Part shown: positions 51,472 to 62,886 of the stretch, piece after piece
Position numbering within the stretch: the stretch's first letter is position 1
Layout: each line of letters begins with the position of its first letter
Source of the DNA: Adiantum capillus-veneris
Lineage: Eukaryota; Streptophyta; Polypodiopsida; Polypodiales; Pteridaceae
Length of the DNA: 64,000 nt
Reading direction: 5' to 3'
Assembly: GCA_014529385.2 (NCBI GenBank)
Contig: CM043961.1
Coordinates: forward strand, 16,536,478 to 16,600,477
Notes under the pieces: generated by a model
The model's input: only the letters and a program-made list of their open reading frames with translations
What the model was told of the DNA's origin: nothing
The model's database searches: none
Position numbers and translations under genes: made by a program

Positions 51472-54198
51472 TGAGGCGGTTCAGGGCAGGCAACAAAAGA
51501 GGCGACCTCTAAACACCCCTCAAGGCTCCTGTGCTGATAATTGGGGCTGGGGCAACCACAAGCACAACACAACAACAAAACCACAGCCAAACCCAAACAA
51601 GATAAGGGGTACCACCTAGTTATGCTATGCAAACTAAGACGCAAGATAGATTTTGTCACAACCAAGAAGATGCACCACAAACACACACAAGCAACCTCAC
51701 ACCAAGACACACACAAAATGAAACAGAGAGAGCTAGAGCAAAGGGAAGAGAGAGAGAGAAATGGATCTTGCGTAATACCTTATTTGTGACTTGAAAATGG
51801 AGATGGTTCGTTATGATGCTATCGTAGAGCTTGTACAAAACTCACTCAATGCTTAGTGAATGCTGAACATTGCCAACACACACACACACATTGTCTTAGG
51901 GTGTGGGAGACCTCTTCCCATATTACCCTCTTACAATGGACACAAAATTGGCAATGAAAACACACTAAAACACTTTCTAAAACAAGATCAGCTGCTGCTG
52001 ATAGAAACTCAAAATACATAAGTCACCTTGAATTCACCAAACCATATTGCATAAATGGAAGGACGAAGATTTGAACGTCGAATCACGCATTTGATCCACC
52101 AAACCTCAATTTATTGATGATGGAGATGCATATACAATAGTGGTTTTGAGATTCTTGAACTCATGCTCTCTCACTTGCAATGTATAGCTTGAAAGCTTCT
52201 CTTACACCAAAAATGGAGCTCACAAAGTGGTTGCTACGCGTAAGTCTCTCCTCACGCATAGAGTGTTGGGGTGATATGTGAGATATTGGAGGTTGTTTTA
52301 CAAGAAGAAGAGGGGCCTATTTATAGGTTGGAGACCCCTCATTAAGATTATTGGAAATCCTAATTTACAAGCTAACAATTCAGGATTATGATTTTTTCTA
52401 AATATCAAAACATTGCGGGACTTCTTTGTCTGCTTGAGTCATGGATGTGGGCTCAAAAGAGAGCATTATTGATGGTAGATAAGGTGAAAGTAGAGTTTTA
52501 AGGAAGGAGAGAGAGAGAGAGAGAGTTACTATGCACATGTCTTGAGGTGAGGTGTCTTTTATGATAGGTCAATGGCTATTTTGTGTTAGTGGTTAGTGTT
52601 AGTAATCACTAGAAAGTTAATGATATATTTACAATGGGTAGAATGAGATTGATGGTTGAATTAAGATGGTTGAATTAAGATGGTTGAATGAAGTGAGGAA
52701 ATCCTTGTGATGGTGAAGCTTGAAGAAGTTTTTGACTTATTTGTATAGGTTCTCAAAATGATTATCCATCCTCTTCTTCGATTTCGCTTCTTTACGCCAC
52801 CGCCGCCAAGGTTCATTATCACGATGAAAATGGAAATTTGGTTGATGATATCTCTCAATTTGCAGAGGTTAAGCATGGTTTACATGTGGATTTTTATGTA
52901 TATAGAGAAGGGGTAAGATGGAATTGTACTTTGTAAGTAATACAGAGAGGCATAATGTATGTACATGGAGCTCATATGAGAGCTATGGGAGTAAGAGGGG
53001 AGGTTAATGGTGAAGAAGGTGAGAGAAACCATGGAAGGTGCAGGTTTGAGTGAGGGATTGAGAGGAATGAGTGTGTGTGTAGAAGTGTGGGAAAGAAGTG
53101 AGAGAAGACTATGGACTACTTTTAAGAAAAGTGGGCAGACTGAGGTCCAATCAGAAAATTATACCTCACTGGTGGTACTTCTAAAAATTATGAAAATTTT
53201 TGAGGTGATTATTCAGCTTTGGGTCTATATTCTTTCTATAAATCACCGCTTCGAATTCAGAGTGGAGATGGATATAAAAAATCCCACCAAAATGTCTACT
53301 TTTCTTCACAAAAAATTCTTCAGTGGCCCCCCTTTTGTTGAATTTGCATATGGCTCCAAAGGTGAGCCCCTCCTTGCATGAGAGCATGACCGAATTGATT
53401 CTTAGAGTTTTGAAAATATGCATGGTTGTGGATTATGCATAAATATAATATATGGATATGATATAAAAAGACATGCTAGTATATATAAAAAATTTATGAA
53501 ATCTAGAATACTGTGGGCTATAAATATAAAAAAATAGATATATGAAAATAAAGGGAATCAAATGAGGAGGGTCCTCATTTGTTTTATTGATGAATATTTA
53601 TTTACAAGAAGTAAGAAAGAGTTCCTATAGAAATTAGGAATTTAGTGAAAGGCAATGACTGATGGTGGAAAGTATTTTTTGAGGTTTTTTCTTAGGAGTG
53701 GATTCACACCAAAAATAAGAGAATCTTGTGTGGAGATATTTTTATATGGAATAAAGAGTATGATGGTAAGAACATATGCAAATAACGCACACCTAGGTAG
53801 AAATGTTTAATAAATACCATTATGAAAAATCCTTATATTTCGGCCCTATATATGGTAAGAACATGGTAAGAACATATGCAAATAACGCACACCTAGGTAG
53901 AAATGTTTAATAAATACCATTATGAAAAATCCTTATATTTCGGCCCTATATACAATGAGATATTTACACACAAATGGACCATAATATATTTTAATTTTTT
54001 GATTTTATTTATTTTTTTGGCTCAACTAGCCCAAATTATTAGCTAGCTGAGAGTTTTAAGGAGACATCGGAAAGGTCCCTTAACTCACACACACCTATGT
54101 ACAATGAAAAGGTAGGGATAGCCATAGTGTTTGGGTGATTTTTGTAGGGTGAGGTTGCTCACTATGGTTAATTATGAAGAGCCAAAAAACGGCTATCA
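51472..54198 (-). repeat. 3' LTR of the 2.7-kb-LTR element
   Basis: 2727 bp. It is the empty-site reference for the fold-back insertion in the other LTR (GTGTAGAAGTGTGG near 53080). It alone carries a 100-bp tandem duplication near 53764-53951. Confidence 0.85.
53764..53951. repeat. 100-bp tandem duplication inside the LTR
   Basis: The segment from GGTAAGAACATATGC to CGGCCCTATATA occurs twice with a 100-bp period. The other LTR has one copy near 60860-60945, so this arose after integration. Confidence 0.85.
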
Positions 54199-54211
54199 TT
54201 AGCCCCCCCCC
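54199..54211 (-). other. Polypurine tract of the 2.7-kb-LTR element
   Basis: The minus strand reads GGGGGGGGGCTAA directly before the LTR start TGATAGCC. Confidence 0.65.
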
Positions 54212-54407
54212 TAGATAATGGTACATTCATGTACCATTTATCCGATCACACAACATGTAGATCATGTAACGTCTGTCTTTGTCTCCTTCAATCTTTGAAT
54301 AACCCTTGTTGTATGATTAAAAAACCTTATGTGATGTGAAAGGTTCTTAGAGCCATTAGCAAGATGTAATGAAGTGGCCGAGTAAACCTCCTCCATTAAG
54401 AAGGTTT

Positions 54408-54965
54408 CTATAAGCACCCCCCAGGATCAAAGATCTTGAAATTTCTTTCCCAAAGAGAGATGTATGGTATGGAATCACTTACTAAATTTGGTTGAAGAAT
54501 CTTGTAGATCTTATTGCTATCCATCATTGTATTCACCACTATGAATGTGATATAAAAGATTCGTTGCTCTTCCTCCTGTGTAAAGTTTATGTATCTGCTA
54601 CGATCTTTAAGAGCTTGTATGAGCAAATATCTGAACTGTAGCTCATAAAATTCATTCAACCTGGGTAGGCTCATCAAGTCAAAAATTCTATGACCTTCAT
54701 GATTTAGAAAATCTTGATCCATGCTTCCAGCTGCTATTGGAAGATATTGCAAATATTTTACCACATGAGTAGATAATAGACGAAGGTTTCTATTGCTTCC
54801 AACACATTGGAAGAGAATATATTTTGGTACGGATTGATGAAATATCCACATATAGCAATCAACAAGTTTTTCATCTATGATGAAGACCAAAAGAATCACA
54901 ATGTGCGACCTCCATATACCGAAGAACCAAATGAAGAAGGTTTGGAAACATCTGTTCATCACCAA
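54408..54965 (-). pseudogene. Hypothetical protein remnant in the gag-only element (185 codons)
   Basis: An open frame with a hydrophobic start and a charged second half (MDQDFLNHEGHRIFDL). No family recognised. Its place downstream of gag would suit a fragment of an element-specific protein; the frame may be partly fortuitous. Confidence 0.3.
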
Positions 54966-55262
54966 GTATTCATGTCCTCTTCCACTTAAGAAGGTATGGT
55001 GCCCCCGATGAAAGGTACTTTGAAGAGGTGAAACCCAATGTGAAGCTTATTGGGGCTTCAAAAGATTGGATTTTCTTGCTAAGAGATTGTCCCATGAATG
55101 AAAATCCACCCACTAAAACACCATTGGAGAGAATGCTACCCTTCTGACAGTTTCCTCTTATGATCTTATTTTTTACTACTCCCATATTCTTCATCCCCTT
55201 CTAAGCCCCCCCTTTGGAAAGGTTGTAACTCCTCACATTGTACCACCTCAAAGGTTGATGGA

Positions 55263-55703
55263 TTACTTTTTGATTTTGTGAAAACTTTGGCTTCGTTCAA
55301 CATCCTCAAAAACTTCTTGAAGATTATCCTCACATGGATTCAACTCACACTTTTCTACTTTGTTTTGAAGTTGGCATTCCATGTACACAATCATCTCTTT
55401 ATGATCAATGTGGTCTATGATCTCCCCACCTATGATTTCATCTTCTTCTTCACTCTCTTCTTTTAGACAAGACACACTCTTAGAACATTCCATAGGATCA
55501 AGGTTACCTTCAATGTATTCATTCTCCATAGATTCATGTTGCACAAAAGCTTCCTGTGCTCTAACTAGAATTTGGCCCTCCAAAAGGTTGTATGTATCTA
55601 CTATTGAATCATCCCCAACACCATTTGAGATACCTTGTGCTGATTTTTGCATGCTTGTGATAAACGTAGAAGAAAGAGATGCCACATTTGAATCTCGGCA
55701 CAC
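55263..55703 (-). pseudogene. Acidic hypothetical protein remnant (146 codons)
   Basis: Glu/Asp-rich with an EESEEEDEIIGGEIID stretch. No known domain. It lies between gag and the previous frame, all in the same direction. Confidence 0.3.
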
Positions 55704-56062
55704 ACTTTAGCACTTGAATAATCAGTTGGCATGTAAATATCTTCTTTATCGTTTTTCGGAGTAGAAGGAGACAAGTATGGCAAAGGAGATGACTCCTTGA
55801 TAGAAACACTTTCATGATGGTTGGTTCTTCCAGCATGATGGAAACCATTTTTGATGTAGAAGTACTTGTGAAACTTTCTTCGGGCAATAGTGACCGCTTC
55901 TACAAGTAACCTTAGTCTTTAGGAAAGGAGAAAAACCCGAAATAAATTTGCTCCATTTTTACATAATTTGGAAATATAGAACTAAATCTACATCCTCCGA
56001 GAAAAAATATCCTCATAAGCATAGTAGTCTTCACCATGTTGTTGAAGTCTCCCCAATGAAGC

Positions 56063-56332
56063 CTATGCTTTCTCCGTTATTGGAACTGTAGAGAATCTGG
56101 TCTTCAAAGCTTTGGAAATTTGGGTATATCCATCTTCAATCTGAGAAGACATACTCCAAAACCATTGCTCAGTGTTGTCTCTAAGGCATATTAACAAAAA
56201 ATCCCCTTTTTTCAATGTCATCCCTTTTACCATGATATGGCCAACCATTCTAAAATCAGCAAGAAAATCATCAACATCTTCTTCTAGATTTCCAAAGAAG
56301 ATTGGGATATCCTCAAAGGTATAGCGTGTCAT
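56063..56332 (-). CDS. Gag-like capsid fragment (89 aa)
   Basis: The start MTRYTFEDIPIFFGN and the block EDVDDFLADF, then TLKKGDFLLICL and EQWFWSMSS, follow the pattern of the N-terminal retrotransposon capsid domain (an FxG, a charged helix, a central W). Much shorter than a full Gag, and no zinc knuckle is present. Confidence 0.6.
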   Translation of the reverse strand: MTRYTFEDIPIFFGNLEEDVDDFLADFRMVGHIMVKGMTLKKGDFLLICLRDNTEQWFWSMSSQIEDGYTQISKALKTRFSTVPITEKA

Positions 56333-56620
56333 AGTCTCTTAATGCTAGAACCACACAAAAATTAGTTCCAAACAATCATTTTCTCTCATGACATCAACTA
56401 ACTACACAAAGTTTTGAAAGGCCTTCAACATGAATTCTAGATTCTTAAGTGAAAATGTTTTTCCTTTCTTATGTTATGCTAATCCAAACCATATTGTAGA
56501 TCAATTTTTGTTGCCTTGAAATTAAACTGGGTCATACAAATTTACTTGATTCATATAATCTACTTGATTATGAAAAATTTAAGCATTCATGCAATACACC
56601 AACAATAAGCACAAAGTCTT

Positions 56621-56637
56621 CCTCAGTGGGGGCACCA
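56621..56637 (-). other. Candidate primer binding site
   Basis: TGGTGCCCCCACTGAGG on the minus strand lies four bases inside the 5' LTR. It starts with TGG as required for a tRNA 3' CCA, but I cannot name the tRNA with confidence. Confidence 0.5.
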
Positions 56638-57043
56638 AAATTGCGGCGGTCCGAGGCAGGCAACAAAAGAGGCAATCTATAAACATCCCTCAAGGCTCCC
56701 GTGTTGCTCAATTGGGGCCGGGGCAACCACAAGCACAACACAACAACAAACCCACAACCAAACCCAAACAAGATAAGGGGCACCACCTAGTTATGGTATG
56801 CGAATTAGGACACAAGAGAGATTTTGTCACAACCAAGAAGATGCACCACAAACACACACAAGCAACCTCACACCAAGACACACACAAAATGAAACAGAGA
56901 GAGCTAGAGGAAAGGGAAGAGAGAGAGGAATGGATCTTGCGTAATACCTTATTTGTGACTTGAAAATGGAGATGGTTCGTTATGATGCTATCATAGAGCT
57001 TGTATAAAACTCACTCAATGCTTAGTGAATGCTAAACATTGCC

Positions 57044-57098
<55 letters not shown>

Positions 57099-57703
57099 TC
57101 TTAGGGTGTGGGAGACCTCTCACCAAAATACCCTCTTACAATGGACACAAAATTGGCAATGAAAACACACTAAAACACTTTCTAAAACAAGATCAACCGA
57201 TATAAACTCAAAATACACAAGTCACCTTGAATTCACCAAACAATATTACATAAATGGAAGGACGAAGATTTGAAAGTCGAATCACGCCTTTGATCCACCA
57301 AACCTCAATTTATTGATGATGGAGGTGCATATACAATAGTGGTTTTGAGATTCTTGAACTCATGCTCTCTCACTTGCAATGTGTAGCTTGAAAGCTTCTC
57401 TTACACCAAAAGTGGAGCTCACAAAGTGGTTGCTACGCCTAAGTCTCTCCTCACACATAGAGTGTTGGGGTGCTATGTGAGATATTGGAGGTTGTTTTAC
57501 AAGAAGAAGAGGGGCCTATTTATAGGTTGGAGACCCCTCATTAAGATTATTGGAAATCCTAATTTACAAGCTAACAAATCAAGATTATGATTTGTTCTAA
57601 ATATCAAAACATTGCGGGACTTCTTTGTCTGCTTGAGTCATGGATGTGGGCTCAAAAGAGAGCATTGTTGATGGTAGATAAGGTGAAAGTAGAGTTTTAA
57701 GGA

Positions 57704-57748
<45 letters not shown>

Positions 57749-58708
57749 ACTATGCACATGTTTTGAGGTGAGGTGTCTTTTATGGTTAGATCAATGGCTA
57801 TTTTGTGTTAGTGGTTAGTGTTAGTAATCACTAGAAAGTTAATGATATATTTACAATGGGTAGAATGAGGTGGATGGTTGAAGTAAGATGGTTGAAGGAA
57901 GTGAGGAAATCCTTGTGATGGTGAAGCTTGAAGAAGTTTTTGACTTACTTGTGTAGGTTCTCAAAATAGTTATCGATCCTCTTCTTCGATTTCACTTCTT
58001 TATGCCACCGCCGCCAAGGTTGATTATCGCAATGAAAATGGCAATTCGATTGATGAGATCTCTCAATTTGCAGCGGTTGAGCATGTTTTACATGCTGAAT
58101 TTTATGTATATAGAGAAGGGGTAAGATGGAATTGTACTTTGTAAGTAATAGAGAGAGGCATAGCGATGGTGTATGTACATGGAGAGCTCATATGAGAGCT
58201 ATGGGAGTAAGAGGGGAGATTAATGGTGAAGAAGGTGAGAGAAACCATGGAAGGTGCAGGTTTGAGTGAGGGATTGAGAGGAATGAGTGTGTGTGTGTGT
58301 GTGTAGCATTAGAAAATTTCGGAGGTCATTTGGAGGGCCTTGTAAGAAATTGTATTTCTCTCTCTAGAAACTTTTTTTAAAATGCACTTGCACCTTGTGA
58401 GTACGTCCAAAAGGACAACCAAACACTTTAAAAAGTAGATTTATATTCCCAATCGTCCTTGAAAACGGTCACTTTTTTATTTAATGTGAGCGTCTTTTTC
58501 AGGAGGCAGGTGCGACGCATTCAAGGCAGCTTACGTCATCACTGAAAGTTGAAAAGTCACAAACTGTCAAATAGTGATAGATTTTGAGGCTTTTGACACC
58601 ACCAATGCGTCTAGAACGCCAAAATACCCTAAAAATGAATGTCTACTTGTCTCATTCCGACATCCGGAGAGGCAAAAAATGTCAAAAAACCCCCAAAAAT
58701 GGGCTTTT

Positions 58709-58770
58709 TACTTAAGGCGCGTGAGGAGGCATTCTAAGATGCTAGAATGCCCCTCTGCGCGCCGTTAGTA
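58709..58770. repeat. 62-bp palindrome 1 in the fold-back element
   Basis: It starts TACTTAAGGCGCG and ends GCGCGCCGTTAGTA, with the inner arms GAGGAGGCATTCTA and TAGAATGCCCCTC. Confidence 0.8.
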
Positions 58771-58858
58771 CAAAGCTCTTTTTAGTGATTTTTGGACATT
58801 TATCTTTCAAGAAAGCCTACCCATGTTTCTCTATTGCACTTTTGCACCATGCTCTCTC

Positions 58859-58928
<70 letters not shown>

Positions 58929-59000
58929 CCTCTCCCTCTCCCTCTCCTTTCTATAGATTAGCATATTTAAAGAGAGAGAGAGAGAGTGAGAGACTCCCAT

Positions 59001-59061
59001 TACTGACGGCGCGCGTGGAGAATGTTTTGACCTCAAAAAACACCTCCTCGTGCCGTTAGTA
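59001..59061. repeat. 61-bp palindrome 2
   Basis: It starts TACTGACGGCGCGCG and ends CGTGCCGTTAGTA. The inner arms pair imperfectly (GTGGAG... with ...CTCC). Confidence 0.65.
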
Positions 59062-59169
59062 TAAGGTAACAGAAAGAGTTTCTCTCTCTCTCTCTTTCCC
59101 CCGCCTTACTTAATCTCTCTATAAAACTCACACATACACACATAAACACATACACTGGTGGATGCACAG

Positions 59170-59225
59170 TACTAAAGGCGCGCATAGAGACATGCACACC
59201 GGTTGTGCCTGTCTACGCGCGCCTA

Positions 59226-59230
<5 letters not shown>
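59170..59230. repeat. 61-bp palindrome 3
   Basis: It starts TACTAAAGGCGCGC and ends GCGCGCCTATAGTA, with inner arms ATAGAGACATGCACA and TGTGCCTGTCTA. Confidence 0.7.
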
Positions 59231-59314
<84 letters not shown>

Positions 59315-59454
59315 CTCTTTGTGTTTGTGTGTGTGTGTGTGTATGCTATATTTGTGTGTCTGTGTGTTTGTGAGTGTGTGTGTCTCTGTGTGTGGCTGTC
59401 TGTATGTGTGTATGTTATATTTGTGTCTCTGTGTGTTTGTGTGTATGTTATATT

Positions 59455-59489
<35 letters not shown>

Positions 59490-59672
59490 TCAAAATGCAC
59501 TTTGTAGAATTGTAACAATGGGTGTGCGTGCTCACTCTTATAGACCCGAAATTATGATCTCTAAGGCTAAGATGATGAAGAAAAAACCTATGTGATAGAT
59601 GGAGGCCTTTTTAGAGATTTTTTGACATTTTCCTCTCAAAAAGCTCTCTAAAAGAGGAAAAAAGGGGCTTTT

Positions 59673-59734
59673 TACTAACGACGTGCGATGAGGCATTCCA
59701 AAATTTTGGAATGCCCCCTCGCGCGCCGTTAGTA
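59673..59734. repeat. 62-bp palindrome 4
   Basis: It starts TACTAACGACGTGCG and ends CGCGCGCCGTTAGTA, with inner arms GAGGCATTCCAAAA and TTTTGGAATGCCCC. It is the counterpart of palindrome 1 in the other arm. Confidence 0.8.
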
Positions 59735-61184
59735 AAATGTTCTTTTCGGGGTTTTTGACATTCTTTGCCTCTTTAGATGTCGGAGCTAGGCAATTGGACA
59801 TTCATTTCTAGGATATTTGGGCGTTCCAGACGCATTGACAGTATCAAAAGTTTCAAAATCTTCCACCACTTGATAGTTTTGTAACTTTTTGAATTCTAGT
59901 GATGACGTAAGCCGTATCAAATGCACCGCATCTACCTTTTGAAAAAGGTGCTCGCATTAAATAAAAGAGAGTGATCGTCTTCAAGGACCACTAGATTATT
60001 AAATGAAGAGAGGGACACCTTTTATATTTTTGTTAATATCAATCTATTTTTCTACGTAACGTAGGCTCTTCTCTCATTGGAGGAGCTTATTTTCCTCTCT
60101 CTTCCAAAAGGCCCTCCAAAAGACCTCCGAAATCTCCTAATGAAGTGTGGGAAAGAGGTAAAGAAGACTATGGACTACTTGTGAGAAAAGTGGGCAGACT
60201 GGGGTCCAATCAAAAAATCATACCTCACCGATGGTAGCTCCAAAAATTATGAAAATTTTTGAGGTGACTATTCAGCTTTGGGTACACATTTTGTATTCTA
60301 ATCACCGCTTCGAATTCACAGTGGAGATGGATATAAAAAATCCCACCAAAATGCCTACGTTTCTTCACAAAAAATTCTTTAGTGCCCCCCCTTTTGTTGA
60401 ATTTGCATATGGCTCCAAAAGTGAGCCCCTCCTTGCATGAGATCATGACATAATTGATTCTTAGAATTTTGAAAATATGCATGGTTGTGGATTATGAATA
60501 AATATAATATATGGATATGATGTAAAAAGAGAGGCTAGTATATATAAACAATTTATGGAATCTAAAATAGTGTGGGATATAAATATATAAAAAATAGATA
60601 TATGAAAATAAAGGGAATCAAATGAGGAGGGCCCTCATTTGTTTTATTGACGTATATTTATTTACAAGAAGTAATTTCTGCAGGAAATAGGAATTTAGTG
60701 AAAGGCAATGACTAATGGTGGAAAGTATTTTTTGAGGTTTTTTCTTAGGAGTGGATTCACACAAAAAATAAGAGAATCTTATGTGAAGATATTTAAATAT
60801 GGAAACAGTATAAAAAATGGTAAGAAAATTTTGGTAATGGTGAGTCAATGTACATAGCATACATAGGCAAATAACACACACCTAGGTAGAAATGTTTAAA
60901 TAAATACCATTATGAAAATCCTTATATTTTGGCCCTATATACAATGAAATATTTACACACAAATGGGCCATAATATATTTTATTTTTTTGATTTTTTATA
61001 TTTTTTGGCTCAACTAGCCCAAATACTAGCTAGCTAAGAGTTTTCAAGAGAAATCGGAAAGGTCCCTTAACTCACACACACCTATGTACAATGAAAAGGT
61101 AGGGATAGCCATAGTGTTTGGGTGATTTTGGTAGGGTGAGGTATCTCACTATGGTAATTATGAAGAGCCAAAAAATGGCTATCA

Positions 61185-61760
61185 ATGTATGAGTCATCCA
61201 TTCTTCTTGAGACATGCAGCATGTCAACCTGTTGTGTGTCGTGTTGTAACATATTTGTGCGAGCATTCATGTCTCCAAAGACAATGACTTCACCCTGGTC
61301 TTTGTGATGAGAAATGTCTTCCTCTAGTTCAACAAAGGGTAGATCTGTATCCATATCCAAGCGACCATAAAAGTTGGAGTCATAGTGAGGAATGTAGCAA
61401 CCAGCCACAAACATGAGTTGACCATTTGGTGGACTGATTTTCAACCATAAGTAGCGTTTATACTTATCTTCTTTGACAATGGAAACACCTTTCAAACCCT
61501 TTTTGATCATACATGCTATGACTCCTTGGCCTCTACGTTGCTTTGCATTTTTGGCCCACATCAAAGAATGCACATCGTATTTATCAAATCTAAGAATTCA
61601 TTGCACATCATCCTCCCATGTTTCGACAAGAAGTATCACATCGTAGTCATTGGTAAGCTCATCATTGCCAATTCCCGCATTCCATGGATACCTGTTACAA
61701 TTCCAAAAGCTTATTCACAAGTGTGAGTTGGTCTCATAGATCATGTGTCCCTATTTGCTA
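61185..61760 (-). pseudogene. LINE ORF2: AP endonuclease, N-terminal part
   Basis: DYDVILLVETWE near 61650 holds the conserved Glu, VAGCYIPHYDS lies near 61380-61410, and VIVFGDMNART near 61265-61295 holds the GDxN catalytic motif. A TGA lies just after the first block (near 61613). This nuclease nicks the target DNA to prime reverse transcription. It is cut by the LTR element at 61184 and continues at 51467. Confidence 0.8.
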
Positions 61761-61852
61761 GGTGGACTTGCATCCTCCTCTAGTGAATTTTCTTCTTGAG
61801 ATGACACCTTAACCTTCTTGCTTCTTTCCTCATATGCTTTGCAACATGCATT

Positions 61853-62764
61853 TTATTCCATAAGAGTGCGATCCTTATATACATTACAACCCGTTCCTTT
61901 TAGGTGGATCCAACTATTGTCAAGGATGATCTTTCTCTTTACCTCATCAGCCATGGTACATACAATAGATCTTTCTCCCAAACGAGGGACTCCTAGTTTT
62001 CCAACTCGATGTGCACTAGAAGCCATGATTTCAAACATGCCAAAGTATGCAGCAAAAAAATCTTCAATAGCAATTTCAAGAGATTGGGATGTTTCCATGC
62101 TTTTCTCCTTGATTCCACGAATGAAGATGTTCTTTGAGCGTTTTAGCCGTTCATACAATTCTTGAGTGTCCACATTCTCTACATTCTTTGCTTGGACAAC
62201 GGCTTGCGTAATAGGAGATGTAGAAACCACATTATCCTTACATATACCAGCCCATGATTTGTATGCATTCCTCATCTCACATACATCACATCGTATTGTA
62301 TTTATCATTTCCTCTTTCAATACATGATCACTCTCAACTTTGTTCAAGCGCTCTTTCAATACATTCATGTCAACAAGAGAGTGCTTACATTCTTGAACTT
62401 CATTCTCAAGATGCATCAAGCATGTTGTTTGCATTTCAAGAAACTTCTTGAGGTGCTCATTCTCCACAACAAGAACTCTTAAAGTTCCATTCTCCATTGC
62501 AAGTGCGCACAACTCTTCACTTTCCTTGTTGACGGTTTCTTGTAATGAGACCAAGTAAGCCATCATCATTGCTTCCATTGTAGACGATGTGGTTGGATTA
62601 GCATTCAAATTAATTGGAGATTTTGCATCATTATCCATGGTGGCGAGTGTGGATTTTTCACCCTTGCGAGTTTTGTCCGACATTGCCTTCAAGCTGGCAA
62701 CAAAAATGCAGAGTTTTGACAATTTTTCCAATTCTGAGATGCTGTTTACAGTAAAGCCTTCCAT
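61853..62764 (-). CDS. LINE ORF1 protein (303 aa)
   Basis: The frame is intact from ATG to TAA. A predicted coiled coil at about residues 95-170 (LENEVQECKHSLVDM and heptads around it) precedes an RRM-like nucleic-acid-binding region that begins NIFIRGIKE at about 212 and includes AHRVGK and DEVKRKII. That is the layout of L1-type ORF1 proteins, which trimerise and coat the element RNA. ORF2 follows in the same direction. Confidence 0.7.
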   Translation of the reverse strand: MEGFTVNSISELEKLSKLCIFVASLKAMSDKTRKGEKSTLATMDNDAKSPINLNANPTTSSTMEAMMMAYLVSLQETVNKESEELCALAMENGTLRVLVVENEHLKKFLEMQTTCLMHLENEVQECKHSLVDMNVLKERLNKVESDHVLKEEMINTIRCDVCEMRNAYKSWAGICKDNVVSTSPITQAVVQAKNVENVDTQELYERLKRSKNIFIRGIKEKSMETSQSLEIAIEDFFAAYFGMFEIMASSAHRVGKLGVPRLGERSIVCTMADEVKRKIILDNSWIHLKGTGCNVYKDRTLME

Positions 62765-62818
62765 TGCTCAATTTTTTTTTGTCTTTACATCAATGCGTAG
62801 AGGACATCGTTCTCTTTG

Positions 62819-62821
<3 letters not shown>

Positions 62822-62882
<61 letters not shown>
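62822..62882. repeat. (GA)n microsatellite upstream of LINE ORF1
   Basis: About 61 bp of GA, ending 57 bp from the ORF1 start. The LINE is bounded by (GA)n at both ends (also 50243-50305). Confidence 0.9.

Positions 62883-62886
<4 letters not shown>

Larger units (their letters stand above)
58307..60142. mobile_element. Fold-back DNA element with about 0.5-kb inverted arms (1836 bp)
   Basis: The ends are inverted copies of CATTAG(A/G)A(A/G)ATTTCGGAGG, and similarity of the reverse-complemented right arm to the left arm continues for about 500 bp (for example the GCTTACGTCATCACT and AATGCGTCT blocks). Comparison with the sister LTR gives the empty site and shows no clear target duplication. 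The centre holds CT, GA and GT microsatellites and no transposase. It could be a Mutator-like or other long-inverted-repeat element; the class is not settled. Confidence 0.75.
51472..61184 (-). mobile_element. LTR retrotransposon with 2.7-kb LTRs and gag only
   Basis: LTRs at 51472-54198 and 56642-61184 (the latter enlarged by a fold-back insertion) start TG(A/C)GGCGGT and end GGCTATCA, with ATGT outside on both sides (51468-51471 and 61185-61188). On the minus strand a primer-site candidate, a gag-like ORF, two unknown ORF remnants and a G-rich polypurine tract lie in order over only 2.4 kb. No polymerase is present, so it is non-autonomous. Confidence 0.8.
56642..61184 (-). repeat. 5' LTR of the 2.7-kb-LTR element, enlarged by a fold-back insertion
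   Basis: It matches 51472-54198 across its length with an extra (AC)n expansion at 57044-57096 and a (GA)n expansion near 57705-57746. The 1.84-kb insertion is at 58307-60142. Confidence 0.85.
50243..62764 (-). mobile_element. LINE (non-LTR retrotransposon), 3'-truncated and interrupted
   Basis: Read on the minus strand, ORF1 (62764-61853) is followed by ORF2 endonuclease (about 61760-61185), a 9.7-kb LTR element, the rest of the endonuclease and linker, and the first RT blocks, ending near 50340 in a (GA)n tract. Joining the two sides across the 4-bp ATGT duplication gives a continuous endonuclease alignment, so the pieces were one element. The catalytic RT core and 3' end are absent. Confidence 0.8.
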
